Assembly: GCF_905372115.1 (NCBI RefSeq)
Contig: NZ_CAJPNR010000008.1
Span: forward strand, 1-64,000
Source of the DNA: an uncultured Streptococcus sp.
GTDB lineage: Bacteria > Bacillota > Bacilli > Lactobacillales > Streptococcaceae
Length of the DNA stretch: 64,000 nt
Reading direction: 5' to 3'
The notes under the pieces are model-generated. The model had not been told where the DNA came from. It saw nothing but the letters and a program-made list of their open reading frames with translations, and made no database searches. This document shows, one piece after another, positions 40,584 to 49,782 of this stretch. Position 1 is the stretch's first letter; every line of letters starts with the position of its first letter. The translations under genes were made by a program, and so were the position numbers.

Positions 40584-41843
40584 ATGGCTACAGAAATTGT
40601 AATGCCTAAGCTAGGCTTAACAATGACCGAAGGTCTGATAAATAACTGGCTGGTCAAGGAAGGCGACACCGTAGCTGCTGGTCAGCCTGTCTTGGAAATC
40701 AGTTCTGAAAAATTGACCAGCGATGTAGAGGCGCCAAGTGCAGGAGTGATTTTAAAAATTATCAGTCAGGCTGGCGATACTGTCCCGTGCAAGAAAGTAA
40801 TTGCATGGATTGGTGAAGCAGGAGAATCTATTCCAGGTATGGAGACGGAAGAAGTCTCTGCGAATAAATCAGAAAGTGATAAGGGAGCAGTTGATTCAGA
40901 GCCAGAGCTAGCTGAAAAAACTGTGGCAGCAAGTTCCAACACTGTTGGAAAAAGTGAACAGGGACGTATTTTTATCACCCCGCTGGCCCGCAAGATTGCT
41001 AAGGAAAAAGGATATGATATTTCCATGATTTCAGGAACGGGAGGTAAGGGCCGCATTACCCGACGGGATGTGGAAAACTATAAACCAGAGGCGCTTCCAA
41101 ACCAAACACCTGAAAATAGCTCTGCGATCCTTCAGCCGGCTAGTCAGGTTGACTATGGCGCAGGATTGACAGGCATGCGTAAGTCTATTGCGGAGCGGAT
41201 GATGACCAGTCTCCAGACATCGGCTCAGGTGACCTTGCACCGTAAGGTTGATATCAGCAAGCTGATAGCCTTTAGACAGGATATGAAGGATAAGGTAGCT
41301 TCTCCATTAGAAAATGGTGAAATCAGCATCACGACCCTGCTGACAAAGGCTGTTGCCAAGGCGTTGAAAGATCACCCTCAACTCAACGCTTGGTATTTCA
41401 ATGGTCAGTATCAGGAAGTAGAAGATATTCACATCGGTATTGCGACGGCACTTAGTGATGGTCTGGTGGTGCCAGTCATTCGTCACGTGGATAAGCTAAC
41501 GCTGGCTGACTTGGGCCTAGCTATCAAAACAGAGGCCAATCAAGCTCGTAAAGGCACTTTAGATCCAGCTCTTTACTCAGGTTCAACCTTCAGCATTACC
41601 AATCTCGGGGCAGCAGGGATTGAGTATTTCACTCCTATCCTAAATACTCCAGAAGTGGCGATTTTAGGAGTTGGTGCCCTGCAAACGGCGCTGGCTCTTG
41701 ACAGCCAAGGACAGGTCTACGAGCAGAAATTCCTGCCACTCAGCTTGACTTTTGACCATCAAGTCGTAGATGGTCAGCCCGCAGCAGAGTTTCTAGCTAG
41801 TCTAGCGGACAAGTTGGAATCTCCTTACGACTTGGTTTTCTGA
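40584..41843 (+). CDS. acoC: Acetoin/pyruvate dehydrogenase E2, dihydrolipoamide acetyltransferase
   Basis: A 419-residue E2. An N-terminal lipoyl domain carries the lipoylated Lys43 (SSEKLTSDVEAP). A linker leads to the E3-binding domain (about 130-165, ITPLARKIAKEKGYD). The catalytic acyltransferase domain has DHQVVDGQPAAEF with His392. There is a single lipoyl domain. It transfers the acetyl group to CoA and organises the complex. Last gene of the operon, before a terminator. Confidence 0.93.
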   Translation: MATEIVMPKLGLTMTEGLINNWLVKEGDTVAAGQPVLEISSEKLTSDVEAPSAGVILKIISQAGDTVPCKKVIAWIGEAGESIPGMETEEVSANKSESDKGAVDSEPELAEKTVAASSNTVGKSEQGRIFITPLARKIAKEKGYDISMISGTGGKGRITRRDVENYKPEALPNQTPENSSAILQPASQVDYGAGLTGMRKSIAERMMTSLQTSAQVTLHRKVDISKLIAFRQDMKDKVASPLENGEISITTLLTKAVAKALKDHPQLNAWYFNGQYQEVEDIHIGIATALSDGLVVPVIRHVDKLTLADLGLAIKTEANQARKGTLDPALYSGSTFSITNLGAAGIEYFTPILNTPEVAILGVGALQTALALDSQGQVYEQKFLPLSLTFDHQVVDGQPAAEFLASLADKLESPYDLVF

Positions 41844-41890
41844 TAAAAGAATGAATAAAGAATTTCATTCCTGAATGATAAAGAAAGAGG

Positions 41891-41927
41891 CCAGCTGTTT
41901 ATATCACTCATTAACAGTTGGCTTTTA
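41891..41927 (+). terminator. Terminator of the dehydrogenase operon
   Basis: GCCAGCTGTT pairs with AACAGTTGGC (one G-U pair), 13-base loop, then TTTTA. Confidence 0.83.
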
Positions 41928-42085
41928 TATATTCTATCATTCTCTTGCTTCAATTTATAATGTTTAGATAAGGAAATGACAGGATGATAGGGAGTAAATT
42001 CTAAGGCTCTAAGTAGGTGAATCAAGCTGCAGTATAAGATAAATTGAATGACGATAATGGGAGAAAAATATCAGTGAGGTAGAAT

Positions 42086-44686
42086 ATGAAGGTTGCCAAA
42101 ACACTAGTCTTAGAATATCTAGAGCAAGAATTACTAAAGAATAATAAGCAAGGCCTTGAAACAAAAGTGATTGCTGCTGCTTTAGGAATGCAACGCTCAA
42201 ATGTGAGTACCATTTTGAATCAATTGGTAAAAGAAGGGATGCTTGTTAAAGGAAATACAAGGCCAGTTCAATACAAGTTAAAAGAGATATTTGTAGAAAA
42301 TCCTTTGGATTTTCCAAGCATTATAGGTGAAAATGGCAGTTTGCGAACAGCCATCCAGTTAGCACAGGCAGCTATTTTATACCCAAATTATGCCCTTCCA
42401 GTACTCATTTTATCCGAGGTCGGTGCTGGTAGAACTCACTTCGTTAATAAAATGATGGAGTTTGCCATTCAAAATCAAGCGATTAGTAAACCTCAGTTGT
42501 TTGAAAAAATTAACTGCTTAGACTATATTGATGTTCTGGATGATTTGCTGAAGTTGTTATTTGGCTCAGAGGGGACTAAGTCTGTATTTGAGAAAGTGGC
42601 AGAAGGAATTTTATTTATAGATAACATACAGGTTCTATCTTCGGCGGATCAAAATAGATTGATTTCCTGGCTGAATCACAGAGAAGGAGAACAAAAGAGA
42701 CGTCAGAAGAAAGGTTTGGTGATTATCGGAAGTAGCGCTAAGCTATCTGAACATTTATCCAATAAACTTCCTGTTGTAATCCAGCTGCCTTCTTATCCGA
42801 ATCGACCGATTAGTGAAAAGCTAGAGTTACTAAATTACTTTTTAGCTATCGAATCAAAGAATTCTGCGCATGATATTCAAGTGCCGCGTGATGTCATTCA
42901 TTCCTTCATCCTATCAGCGAATATTAGCAATATAAAAGAATTAGAATATGCAGTTCGAACTGCTTGTGCCAATGCTTTTGTAAGAAGTCTGAGGTCGGAG
43001 CTAAAAGATTTAACACTTAGTAATGACGATTTGCCCATTCCTTATCAAGGAATTCGGCATTTAGGTGGTCATAATGTAGTTAAAATCGATGAATTGATTG
43101 GCAAACGTAAGGTGCTGATTTATGATAAGGAGTTGGGATTGCTGGATTTTCCAGAGCAAGAGTCGGATGATTTATATAACAAAATTAAATCAGAATATTC
43201 TCAGTTATCAGAAAGAGGCATTGAGCAGGATGATGTTTTTGAGGCAGTGAGAAACTATATTCAAAGCTATATTGAATACAAACCTTTTGTTAAGAAAGAA
43301 GATGAGTTGGAAAATCTTAATCAGCTTGAGACGATTGTTTCTGCTGAAGTAATCCAGTTGGTACAAGCCTTTGTTCTATCTGTTCAAAAAGAACTTAATA
43401 TAGAGCTTAATTCGACGGCATATTACGGCATCAGCCTTCATGTCAATGCGATGCTTAAGCAGAAAGGGTCTTTAAATCGGCAGTTGGATAATGATGCTAT
43501 TGTGAAAGTGATTCGGGATTATCCAATAGAGTATGCACAATGTTCTAAATTTGCCAGGCAACTAGAAACAAGATTTCAACTGGCTGTTCCAATAGATGAA
43601 ATCGTCATCCTAACCATGTTTATTATTGAATCCGAAAAGAAACAAGATAGTCTACGACCTATCTTGCTCTACGTTCTGCATGGTAAAGGGGTTGCCAAGT
43701 CCTTGGCTGAGTCAACCAAGATGCTGACAAAAAATAGCCAAGTGTATGGCTTTGATATTCTATTAGAAGAATCTCTAGAGGAAAGCTATCGTAAATTAAA
43801 AGACCAAATTGAGGAGCTAGACCAAGGTTTAGGAGTCATCGTCCTCTATGATATGGGATCGATTAAGGAAATGCTGGATAAAATTCGAGAAGAAACTCTG
43901 ATTAAAATCAGAGAATTTGAAATTCCCATTACTATGATTGGCATGGGGATTGCACGGCGCTGTTTGATAGAAGATGATATTGACAGTGTCTTTCACGCTT
44001 TTCATATGGAAATGAATCAGCTTTATAAAAATCGGGACCAAGAAAAAATCATCATCACGCTCTGTTATACCAGCGAAGGTGGTTCTCTTCAGCTCAAGCA
44101 CTATCTTGATCAGTATTCAAAGCTGGGTTACCGTGTCATTGCTTTGTCAGTTGCTAATAAGGAGATGTTGATTGAGGAAGTGATGGCCTTAAGAAAGACC
44201 TATCAAGTTCATGCTTTTGTTGGAACTTTCGACCCTCAAATTATGGGTATCCCTTTCATTTCCATTAAAGATGTTTTTGAGCAGCCCAAGGAGCACTTAG
44301 ATAAATTATTGATGTTTGTACCGACCTCTGTCAATAGCTACGATTATGAGAAAGTTTACCAATTTTTAGAAGAGCAATTTGTCTATACTTCCTTAGCTAA
44401 GATTAAAAAGATTCTTCCTGCTATTTTAGATGAATTTGATTTTTATTATCAGCTTACAGAGGAGCAAACAATAGGTTTGTTTGTTCATATTGCGTGTCTA
44501 GTGGAGCGGACCCTTTCAGGAGAATGCCTGAAGAAGAGCAGTAAAGAAATTACTGGTGTTATCGAAAAATTCCCTGACGACTATAAGCATGTTAGGAAAA
44601 TCATCCGAACAGTGGAGCGAAGCTTTAAGATTCTTGTAGATGACGCAGAGGTCAGTGTTTTAATTCAGATGCTGCGCAAATTATAA
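42086..44686 (+). CDS. LevR-like PRD transcriptional regulator with degenerate AAA+ domain
   Basis: An 866-residue regulator with an N-terminal helix-turn-helix (about 20-60), an AAA+ domain related to sigma-54 activators (about 75-300), PRD1 (about 420-515), a mannose-type EIIA-like domain with His532 in YVLHGKGVAKS, and a C-terminal PRD2 (about 760-866). The P-loop reads GAGRT (113-117), Arg replacing the essential Lys. Walker B is LFIDN, and no GAFTGA loop is seen. Streptococci have no sigma-54, so this looks like a LevR-type protein working without ATP hydrolysis. PTS phosphorylation of the PRD and EIIA histidines should set its activity. Likely targets are the nearby PTS operon or the dehydrogenase operon (inference). 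Confidence 0.85.
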   Translation: MKVAKTLVLEYLEQELLKNNKQGLETKVIAAALGMQRSNVSTILNQLVKEGMLVKGNTRPVQYKLKEIFVENPLDFPSIIGENGSLRTAIQLAQAAILYPNYALPVLILSEVGAGRTHFVNKMMEFAIQNQAISKPQLFEKINCLDYIDVLDDLLKLLFGSEGTKSVFEKVAEGILFIDNIQVLSSADQNRLISWLNHREGEQKRRQKKGLVIIGSSAKLSEHLSNKLPVVIQLPSYPNRPISEKLELLNYFLAIESKNSAHDIQVPRDVIHSFILSANISNIKELEYAVRTACANAFVRSLRSELKDLTLSNDDLPIPYQGIRHLGGHNVVKIDELIGKRKVLIYDKELGLLDFPEQESDDLYNKIKSEYSQLSERGIEQDDVFEAVRNYIQSYIEYKPFVKKEDELENLNQLETIVSAEVIQLVQAFVLSVQKELNIELNSTAYYGISLHVNAMLKQKGSLNRQLDNDAIVKVIRDYPIEYAQCSKFARQLETRFQLAVPIDEIVILTMFIIESEKKQDSLRPILLYVLHGKGVAKSLAESTKMLTKNSQVYGFDILLEESLEESYRKLKDQIEELDQGLGVIVLYDMGSIKEMLDKIREETLIKIREFEIPITMIGMGIARRCLIEDDIDSVFHAFHMEMNQLYKNRDQEKIIITLCYTSEGGSLQLKHYLDQYSKLGYRVIALSVANKEMLIEEVMALRKTYQVHAFVGTFDPQIMGIPFISIKDVFEQPKEHLDKLLMFVPTSVNSYDYEKVYQFLEEQFVYTSLAKIKKILPAILDEFDFYYQLTEEQTIGLFVHIACLVERTLSGECLKKSSKEITGVIEKFPDDYKHVRKIIRTVERSFKILVDDAEVSVLIQMLRKL

Positions 44687-44713
44687 AATTGTAAGTTGGA
44701 GTCGCAAACCAAT

Positions 44714-44801
44714 AAAAAAGCACCTGACTCTCATTACCTTTTTAGTCGGGATTTACATTTCCGATTTCTGTGGTAATGTTGTGATTTAGATGCTTTTTTA
44801 C
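44714..44801. terminator. Complex terminator between convergent genes
   Basis: AAAAAAGCA near 44714 can pair with TGCTTTTTT near 44800. Inside are nested pairings CCTGACT/AGTCGGG and ATTACC/GGTAAT. A T-run is present at each end. It probably serves the LevR-like gene and the MATE gene; the exact fold is uncertain. Confidence 0.5.
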
Positions 44802-46147
44802 ATGTGCTCTTGCACAAGATTATGCAGCCATTTCCCTGAGAAGACACGAGGGATGCCCCAGATTGGCTTGAGAATGTCTTCGCCATTTATCACAAGAAAG
44901 ATTAGCCAAATGGGAGCCTGCAGACTAACCAGAGCATAGCCAAGTGGAATGCTGAAGAGCCAGACAGGTAAAATATCTAGCAGGCAGGCATAGTTGGTAT
45001 CGCCTCCGCTACGTAAAATCCCGACGATTAAAACAACACTAAAAGCTTTTGGAATAAACAACAGGGCATTTAACTGAATCATCAGGATGGTTAGCTGCTC
45101 TGTCTGATTGCTTAAGTTGTAGAGTTTCAGGGCTAAGGGCATGGCCCAGATGAGTAGGATGCTGACGATGAGCCCGATGAGAGGTAATAGAAGTAAGAAG
45201 CGCTTGGCATCTTGTAAGGCTTTTTCTACTTGGTTTTCCCCGATGGTATTGCCTAGCATAACAGCTACGGCATTGCCTGCACCACGAACGAAGACAAAAC
45301 CAATTTGGGCAATGGCGCTAGCAATCTGGGTAGAGGCCACCACTTCAGTACCTAATAGCCCGATAATGGCCAAGCCAATTGATGTTCCAAGAGACCAAGC
45401 GCCTTCATTAAAGACGACTGGTAAGGTTTTTTTCAAAAATTGATAAACGAAGTCTTTGTGGAAAGCAAAGAGTTCAGCTATGCTAGCGGCTCCAGCCATC
45501 CTTGTTCGATAGACACCAAAGACTAACCAGCAAAGCTCTAGCAATCGAGCCATAAAGGTAGCAATAGCGGCACCAACCAGTCCAAGTTTAGGAAACCCAA
45601 TCAGCCCAAAAATAAGGACGGCATTGCCAATGATATTGGTCGCCATGGATAGGAGACTAGCAAGAGTTGGTAAGAAAACTTCATTACTACAGCGACACAT
45701 GGTGGCCAAGGAGGTTGTGATAGCTGTCATCAGGTAGGTCCAGGAGACGATAGATAAGTACTGGGCGCCCAACTGAATAGCTTCGGTATCATGAATATAA
45801 AAACCAATCAGTTGCTTGGGAAAAAGTAAAGCGACTAAAGTAAAGGAAGCGGAGATGAGCCCGCTCAGCATATAGACTAATCCCAAGGTTTTTCTCATAT
45901 CAGCAATTCGCTGGGCTCCCCAGTATTGGGCCATGAAGACAGAAGCTCCGCTACCGATACCAAACTGTACAATAGTCAAGAGAAAGAAAATCTGGTTGGC
46001 AGCACCAGCAGCTGCGATTTGTTTTTCTCCTAGCTGGCCAATCATGACAACATCAGCTAGATTGACAGCGCTAGCCAGTAGAAATTGAAGAGAAAACGGT
46101 AGACTGAGACGTAAGAATTGTTTCAGAAATGTTTTCTTTTCACTCAC
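44798..46147 (-). CDS. MATE-family efflux transporter
   Basis: A 449-residue protein with twelve predicted helices and two MatE domains (LSLPFSLQFLLASAVNLADVVMIGQLG). It is distinct from the MATE at 33070-34413 and closer to the DinF/NorM-like group. The start is GTG 46147, just after GGAGGTGA. An upstream in-frame start would leave the ribosome site inside the gene. It lies 151 bases downstream of the GH20 gene on the same strand, with no clear terminator between, so it may be the last gene of that unit. Substrate unknown. Confidence 0.87.
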   Translation of the reverse strand: MSEKKTFLKQFLRLSLPFSLQFLLASAVNLADVVMIGQLGEKQIAAAGAANQIFFLLTIVQFGIGSGASVFMAQYWGAQRIADMRKTLGLVYMLSGLISASFTLVALLFPKQLIGFYIHDTEAIQLGAQYLSIVSWTYLMTAITTSLATMCRCSNEVFLPTLASLLSMATNIIGNAVLIFGLIGFPKLGLVGAAIATFMARLLELCWLVFGVYRTRMAGAASIAELFAFHKDFVYQFLKKTLPVVFNEGAWSLGTSIGLAIIGLLGTEVVASTQIASAIAQIGFVFVRGAGNAVAVMLGNTIGENQVEKALQDAKRFLLLLPLIGLIVSILLIWAMPLALKLYNLSNQTEQLTILMIQLNALLFIPKAFSVVLIVGILRSGGDTNYACLLDILPVWLFSIPLGYALVSLQAPIWLIFLVINGEDILKPIWGIPRVFSGKWLHNLVQEHM

Positions 46148-46298
46148 TGTCTCACCTCCCTTCGTTTCAAATAGGATAAGCAATCAGTATGTCTAGTAAC
46201 CTGATATCTAGAAAGTTTCTGCTTTTTTTGAATTGGATGATTCTGATTCCTCATAAATTTCGCTATTTCTATCTGATAGCTTGAAATAAGCCTCAAGT

Positions 46299-48260
46299 TT
46301 AGTGATAATAGGCAATTTGATCAACAAAAATTTGACAATCTTTGTCAGCTTCTGTTTGAATCTCTACATTCTTCAATTCCTTTTCAGGATAAGGGTTTTG
46401 AATAGGAAATGCGAAGAAAGTTTGTTGCTCTTTTTGATAAGGTTTGGTGCTAAGCGAGACTTCAAATAATTGCTCATCTACCTTATAGATGGGTTCGCCA
46501 GGTAGAGGGTTGGTATTGGTAGTCCGATCCCATTCAACACTTGTTTTGCCAATGTTTTCTCCAAAGATAATTGGAACAGCAACCTCTGTCTGATCGGTAT
46601 AGGTTAGTAGGATATTTCCGATTTGATAGGTTTCCATTTCGGGGAAGACACCGTCCACAAACCATTGGTATTCCACAAAATAGTCAGTAGCATAGCCAAT
46701 TTCAATCCAGATAGGATGCGCTAGTGTTTCAAGGCTGCGCGAGTGGTTCTGCAGGTCAGGATAGTGGTAATGGAAGAGATATGATAAGGTTTTATCACGG
46801 ATAGTCGCATAGTCTTCATCACGATAGTCATGATTCCAAAACATCTCGTATGCATAGGCCAAGCCGAAGAAAATGACATTTCTCTGCAGGATTACCTCAT
46901 TTAAAGTGCTCCAGTTGGAGATGATAGCTCCCTTGCTCCCCTTCTTCAAATGCTCAGCCCAATGCGGAAAGAGATAGCCTTCAAAATTACCATAACGGAT
47001 GCTAAAGCCTTCTTCTAAAACTTCATCTTCCAGTTTTTCATCCAAACTCCAGAGCCAATGGAGAATTTCGACATCTTTGGGAATCTGGTGAATAGCCTGC
47101 CAGGTTGCCGGCATGATGCCAACTTTTTTGCCTGTATCTTTTTTGAACTGGGGAGTGTACATGATGATTTCTGCTCCACCAAAAGACCCTGCATCAGGAA
47201 CGATAGCGTTTTTCAGTAACTTGTCTCCCCAAATCATGGTTCGGACATTTTTCTGCTTGAGGTGGTCATAAATCTTGATAATGTCCTCTGCAAAGATATC
47301 AGCTCCAGCCTTCCCTTTGCAACGCTCACACATGGCAATTGAATAGTATTCATCATGCCCGATATTGATGACTTCTGGTTCAAAGACCTCAATGATTTCA
47401 TCCAGAACATCAAAGAGGAGTTCATAAGAGGCAGGATTTGATGGGCAGTAAGTGTCTGGATAAGGATCTTCAGGGATTTCTGCAATTTCTGGGTGGCCAA
47501 GCATCAAATAATCGCAGTGACCGAGGGATGGCACTTCAGGAATCACCTCAAAAAATCGTTCCTTGCAGTAGAGGACCAGATCTTTCACATCATTTTGACT
47601 TAGAAACTCCCCGTCACCATTCTCCATGTGAATGGCATTCTTGTACCAAGGGAAGGTATAGTCTTGGATTTCTTTGGTCTTGCCAGAGTATTCAGCCATA
47701 TCAGCACAATATTTAATCCACTCTTGATTAATTTCAGGGTGTTTTTTATATTCCATAGCACCGCCGATTTCAATCATGAGGGTATTGTACTTGAAGAAAG
47801 CAAGCATATCCACAAATTGCTTGAAGAAATCCATATTCTTACGAGACGGTAAAAAGACCTTGAGGCCACGCTCGGAACAGACGGGTTCGTCGTAGGCCAA
47901 GCCATAAGGCAAGTAGCCATCCTGCAACATTTGAATAATTGAAATTGCCCCATAAAATAAGCCGCGTTGGGACAAGGCATAAACGAAAATGCCGTCTTGA
48001 GCAATCTTTACGATGTGCGCTTCAGGGTTGGATGGATAGGGAAGTGAAAAGGACTGCATGACCTCTTGTCCGACTTCTCGGGAAATCCCTTCTATGAAAT
48101 GAATAGCAGGGAAAGCCAGCTGGCCATCATTTCTTGCTTTTGGATGAGCCAGTAAAGTGTCGGTTAAAATAGGCAGAGGGCTGAATATTTGAGTTTCTTT
48201 AGTGAAATAGCGACCGTTGTTTTCTTGTTTCCAATATTGAGGTGTGATGCCTTGTTTCAT
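46299..48260 (-). CDS. Cytoplasmic family GH20 beta-N-acetylhexosaminidase
   Basis: A 653-residue GH20 protein with an N-terminal GH20b domain (about 15-130) and a TIM barrel. The catalytic Asp-Glu pair is D303-E304 in VINIGHDEYYS. There is no signal peptide or anchor, so it acts on imported sugar, like the intracellular GH20C of pneumococcus. It is encoded beside a DUF3284-like protein and divergent from a Lac-family PTS and GH1 enzyme. This points to use of an N-acetylhexosamine-containing beta-glycoside. The ATG follows AAGGAGCAG. Substrate linkage cannot be read from sequence. Confidence 0.88.
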   Translation of the reverse strand: MKQGITPQYWKQENNGRYFTKETQIFSPLPILTDTLLAHPKARNDGQLAFPAIHFIEGISREVGQEVMQSFSLPYPSNPEAHIVKIAQDGIFVYALSQRGLFYGAISIIQMLQDGYLPYGLAYDEPVCSERGLKVFLPSRKNMDFFKQFVDMLAFFKYNTLMIEIGGAMEYKKHPEINQEWIKYCADMAEYSGKTKEIQDYTFPWYKNAIHMENGDGEFLSQNDVKDLVLYCKERFFEVIPEVPSLGHCDYLMLGHPEIAEIPEDPYPDTYCPSNPASYELLFDVLDEIIEVFEPEVINIGHDEYYSIAMCERCKGKAGADIFAEDIIKIYDHLKQKNVRTMIWGDKLLKNAIVPDAGSFGGAEIIMYTPQFKKDTGKKVGIMPATWQAIHQIPKDVEILHWLWSLDEKLEDEVLEEGFSIRYGNFEGYLFPHWAEHLKKGSKGAIISNWSTLNEVILQRNVIFFGLAYAYEMFWNHDYRDEDYATIRDKTLSYLFHYHYPDLQNHSRSLETLAHPIWIEIGYATDYFVEYQWFVDGVFPEMETYQIGNILLTYTDQTEVAVPIIFGENIGKTSVEWDRTTNTNPLPGEPIYKVDEQLFEVSLSTKPYQKEQQTFFAFPIQNPYPEKELKNVEIQTEADKDCQIFVDQIAYYH

Positions 48261-48339
48261 AATCTGCTCCTTGAACTATCTGAATATCTGCAAGTCATAA
48301 ATCTGGGCGCAAAAAGAAGGTATGAATCGGATTTACCTG

Positions 48340-48777
48340 TTACTGAGTTTTCTCTTTTCTAGTCTTCTCGATTTCGCCTTGAATCTTATAAAGATTTTCC
48401 GAAAGACGACCAAAGTAGAGTAGCTCTCCCATCCACTTGATGAGCTTGCTTTTTGAATTTTTTGTCAATTTATTTTGTTCTTGCTCTAGCGTAACCTCAA
48501 GCCCTTTTGAGCAAGGCTTGGTCTTGTAGGAAGTAATCGTTTTTTCACTGTGGGACGAGATTTGAATGACGTAGGTTTCATGGCGACGATAGTCCAGAAT
48601 CTCATAATCAGTCTTGGTATAGACATTGTCTGACAATTTTGAGTAACGAAGTCCTTTCTTTAACCTATCTATCTTTTTTGTTTGATTGTCAGTTTGATTG
48701 ATTTGATTCAGAAACTCGCTTTCCAAGAAGTCATAAAATTCATCTGAAGTGACTTGGAGTTCTCTAATAATCTTCAT
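48340..48777 (-). CDS. DUF3284-like protein of PTS/beta-glucoside loci
   Basis: A 145-residue soluble protein of unknown function (MKIIRELQVTSDEFYDFLES, then basic and polar). Size, opening and location beside cellobiose/lactose-type PTS genes agree with the DUF3284 family of lactic acid bacteria. The fold may be START-like. No Shine-Dalgarno sequence precedes the ATG, and a TATACT -10 ends only 6 bases upstream, so the mRNA may be leaderless. It heads a unit with GH20 79 bases downstream. Confidence 0.7.
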   Translation of the reverse strand: MKIIRELQVTSDEFYDFLESEFLNQINQTDNQTKKIDRLKKGLRYSKLSDNVYTKTDYEILDYRRHETYVIQISSHSEKTITSYKTKPCSKGLEVTLEQEQNKLTKNSKSKLIKWMGELLYFGRLSENLYKIQGEIEKTRKEKTQ

Positions 48778-48783
48778 AAATTA

Positions 48784-48812
48784 AGTATATAATAAGCCCT
48801 TGTGGAAAGTAA
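48784..48812 (-). promoter_or_regulatory. Promoter of the DUF3284-GH20 unit
   Basis: On the minus strand TTACTT, a 17-base spacer and TATACT, six bases before the ATG. The 354-base gap (48778-49131) is otherwise AT-rich, with the divergent PTS promoter at its far end. Confidence 0.55.
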
Positions 48813-49085
48813 CCCCCTGAGGAAAAAGAGACGGATTTTAATGAATTTTTATACTCTTTAGCTTTCTATTATACATTATCATAAAAAACGATTAATTTTT
48901 ATACACTAATTTTACGATAGGTTCTAAAATATATTAAAGGAACTATTTAAAAATAACAGAGTACCAGAGGTAAAGCACGTAAGAAACTATTGCTTTAAAT
49001 TTTTTATAATAAATTGAGTATGAATGGCATTTGAAAATGGATACACTAAGCTAGAAAACTGTATATTAAGAAAATATAAACGCTT

Positions 49086-49114
49086 TTGACACCCAGATAG
49101 ACCTATAGTAAACT
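49086..49114 (+). promoter_or_regulatory. PTS operon promoter
   Basis: TTGACA (49086-49091), a 17-base spacer and TAAACT (49109-49114). Inverted repeat arms ACCCAG (49091-49096) and CTGTGGGT (49113-49120) flank the -10 and could be a regulator site. A cre-like sequence just upstream has three mismatches and is not called. Confidence 0.75.
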
Positions 49115-49149
49115 GTGGGTAAGAAGTCAAATTGAAAGGAGGTATTTGT

Positions 49150-49482
49150 ATGGAAGAATGGAATAGTTCAGCGGAGATTATTGCCATGTCCTTAATTGCC
49201 AATTCTGGTGCAGCCCGATCCTTAGCTTTTGAAGCACTTAAAAAAGCAAAACTAGCAGAATTTGATGCAGCTAAGGAATTAATGGATGAGGCAAATAGTG
49301 TAATTTTAAAGGCCCATCATTCCCAAACAGATTTATTGCAGGAAGAAGCACAAGGAAACGGTCATCAGTTGAGTATACTGCTTGTTCATGCACAAGATCA
49401 TTTTATGACGAGTCTCTTGGCCATTGACCTTATCACCGAGATGATTGAGCTGTATTCCAATCGAGAAGGAGAAAGACAATGA
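49150..49482 (+). CDS. PTS lactose/cellobiose-type IIA component
   Basis: A 110-residue IIA of the Lac family. The phosphorylated His is expected at H80 in LLVHAQDHFM; the KAHHSQTDLL segment is also conserved. ATG 49150 lies 7 bases after AAAGGAGG, and an in-frame TTG at 49132 upstream of that site is rejected. It overlaps IIB by 4 bases (ATGA). It transfers phosphate from HPr to IIB. Confidence 0.93.
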   Translation: MEEWNSSAEIIAMSLIANSGAARSLAFEALKKAKLAEFDAAKELMDEANSVILKAHHSQTDLLQEEAQGNGHQLSILLVHAQDHFMTSLLAIDLITEMIELYSNREGERQ

Positions 49483-49769
49483 AAATCTTATTAATATGTG
49501 CAGCCGGAATGTCCACGAGCATCCTGATGAAAAAAATGGAGCAATATGCAAATGACCAAGGTATTGACCTCGATATAAAAGCGGTCGGATTGATGGACTA
49601 TCAAGATTATGCTCAGGACTATGACGTAATTTTATTAGGTCCTCAGGTTTCTTATAAACTTGATTCTGTCAAAGAGACAGTTTCAAAACCTGTTGCCACC
49701 ATTCCAGCTATGGATTATGCAATGGGAGATTGTAAGAATATCTTTCAATTAATTAAAGCAATATCTTAA
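49479..49769 (+). CDS. PTS lactose/cellobiose-type IIB component
   Basis: A 96-residue IIB of the Lac family, with the phosphorylated Cys7 in MKILLICAAGMSTSIL and the family P-loop-like turn after it. It overlaps the IIA gene. It hands phosphate to the sugar bound to IIC. Translation start after GAGAAGGAG. Confidence 0.94.
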   Translation: MKILLICAAGMSTSILMKKMEQYANDQGIDLDIKAVGLMDYQDYAQDYDVILLGPQVSYKLDSVKETVSKPVATIPAMDYAMGDCKNIFQLIKAIS

Positions 49770-49782
49770 GGAGGTTTTTCTG

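Noticed and set aside
49076..49091. cre site in front of the PTS operon
   Set aside because: TATAAACGCTTTTG has three mismatches and overlaps the -35; carbon control may still exist but is not supported here.
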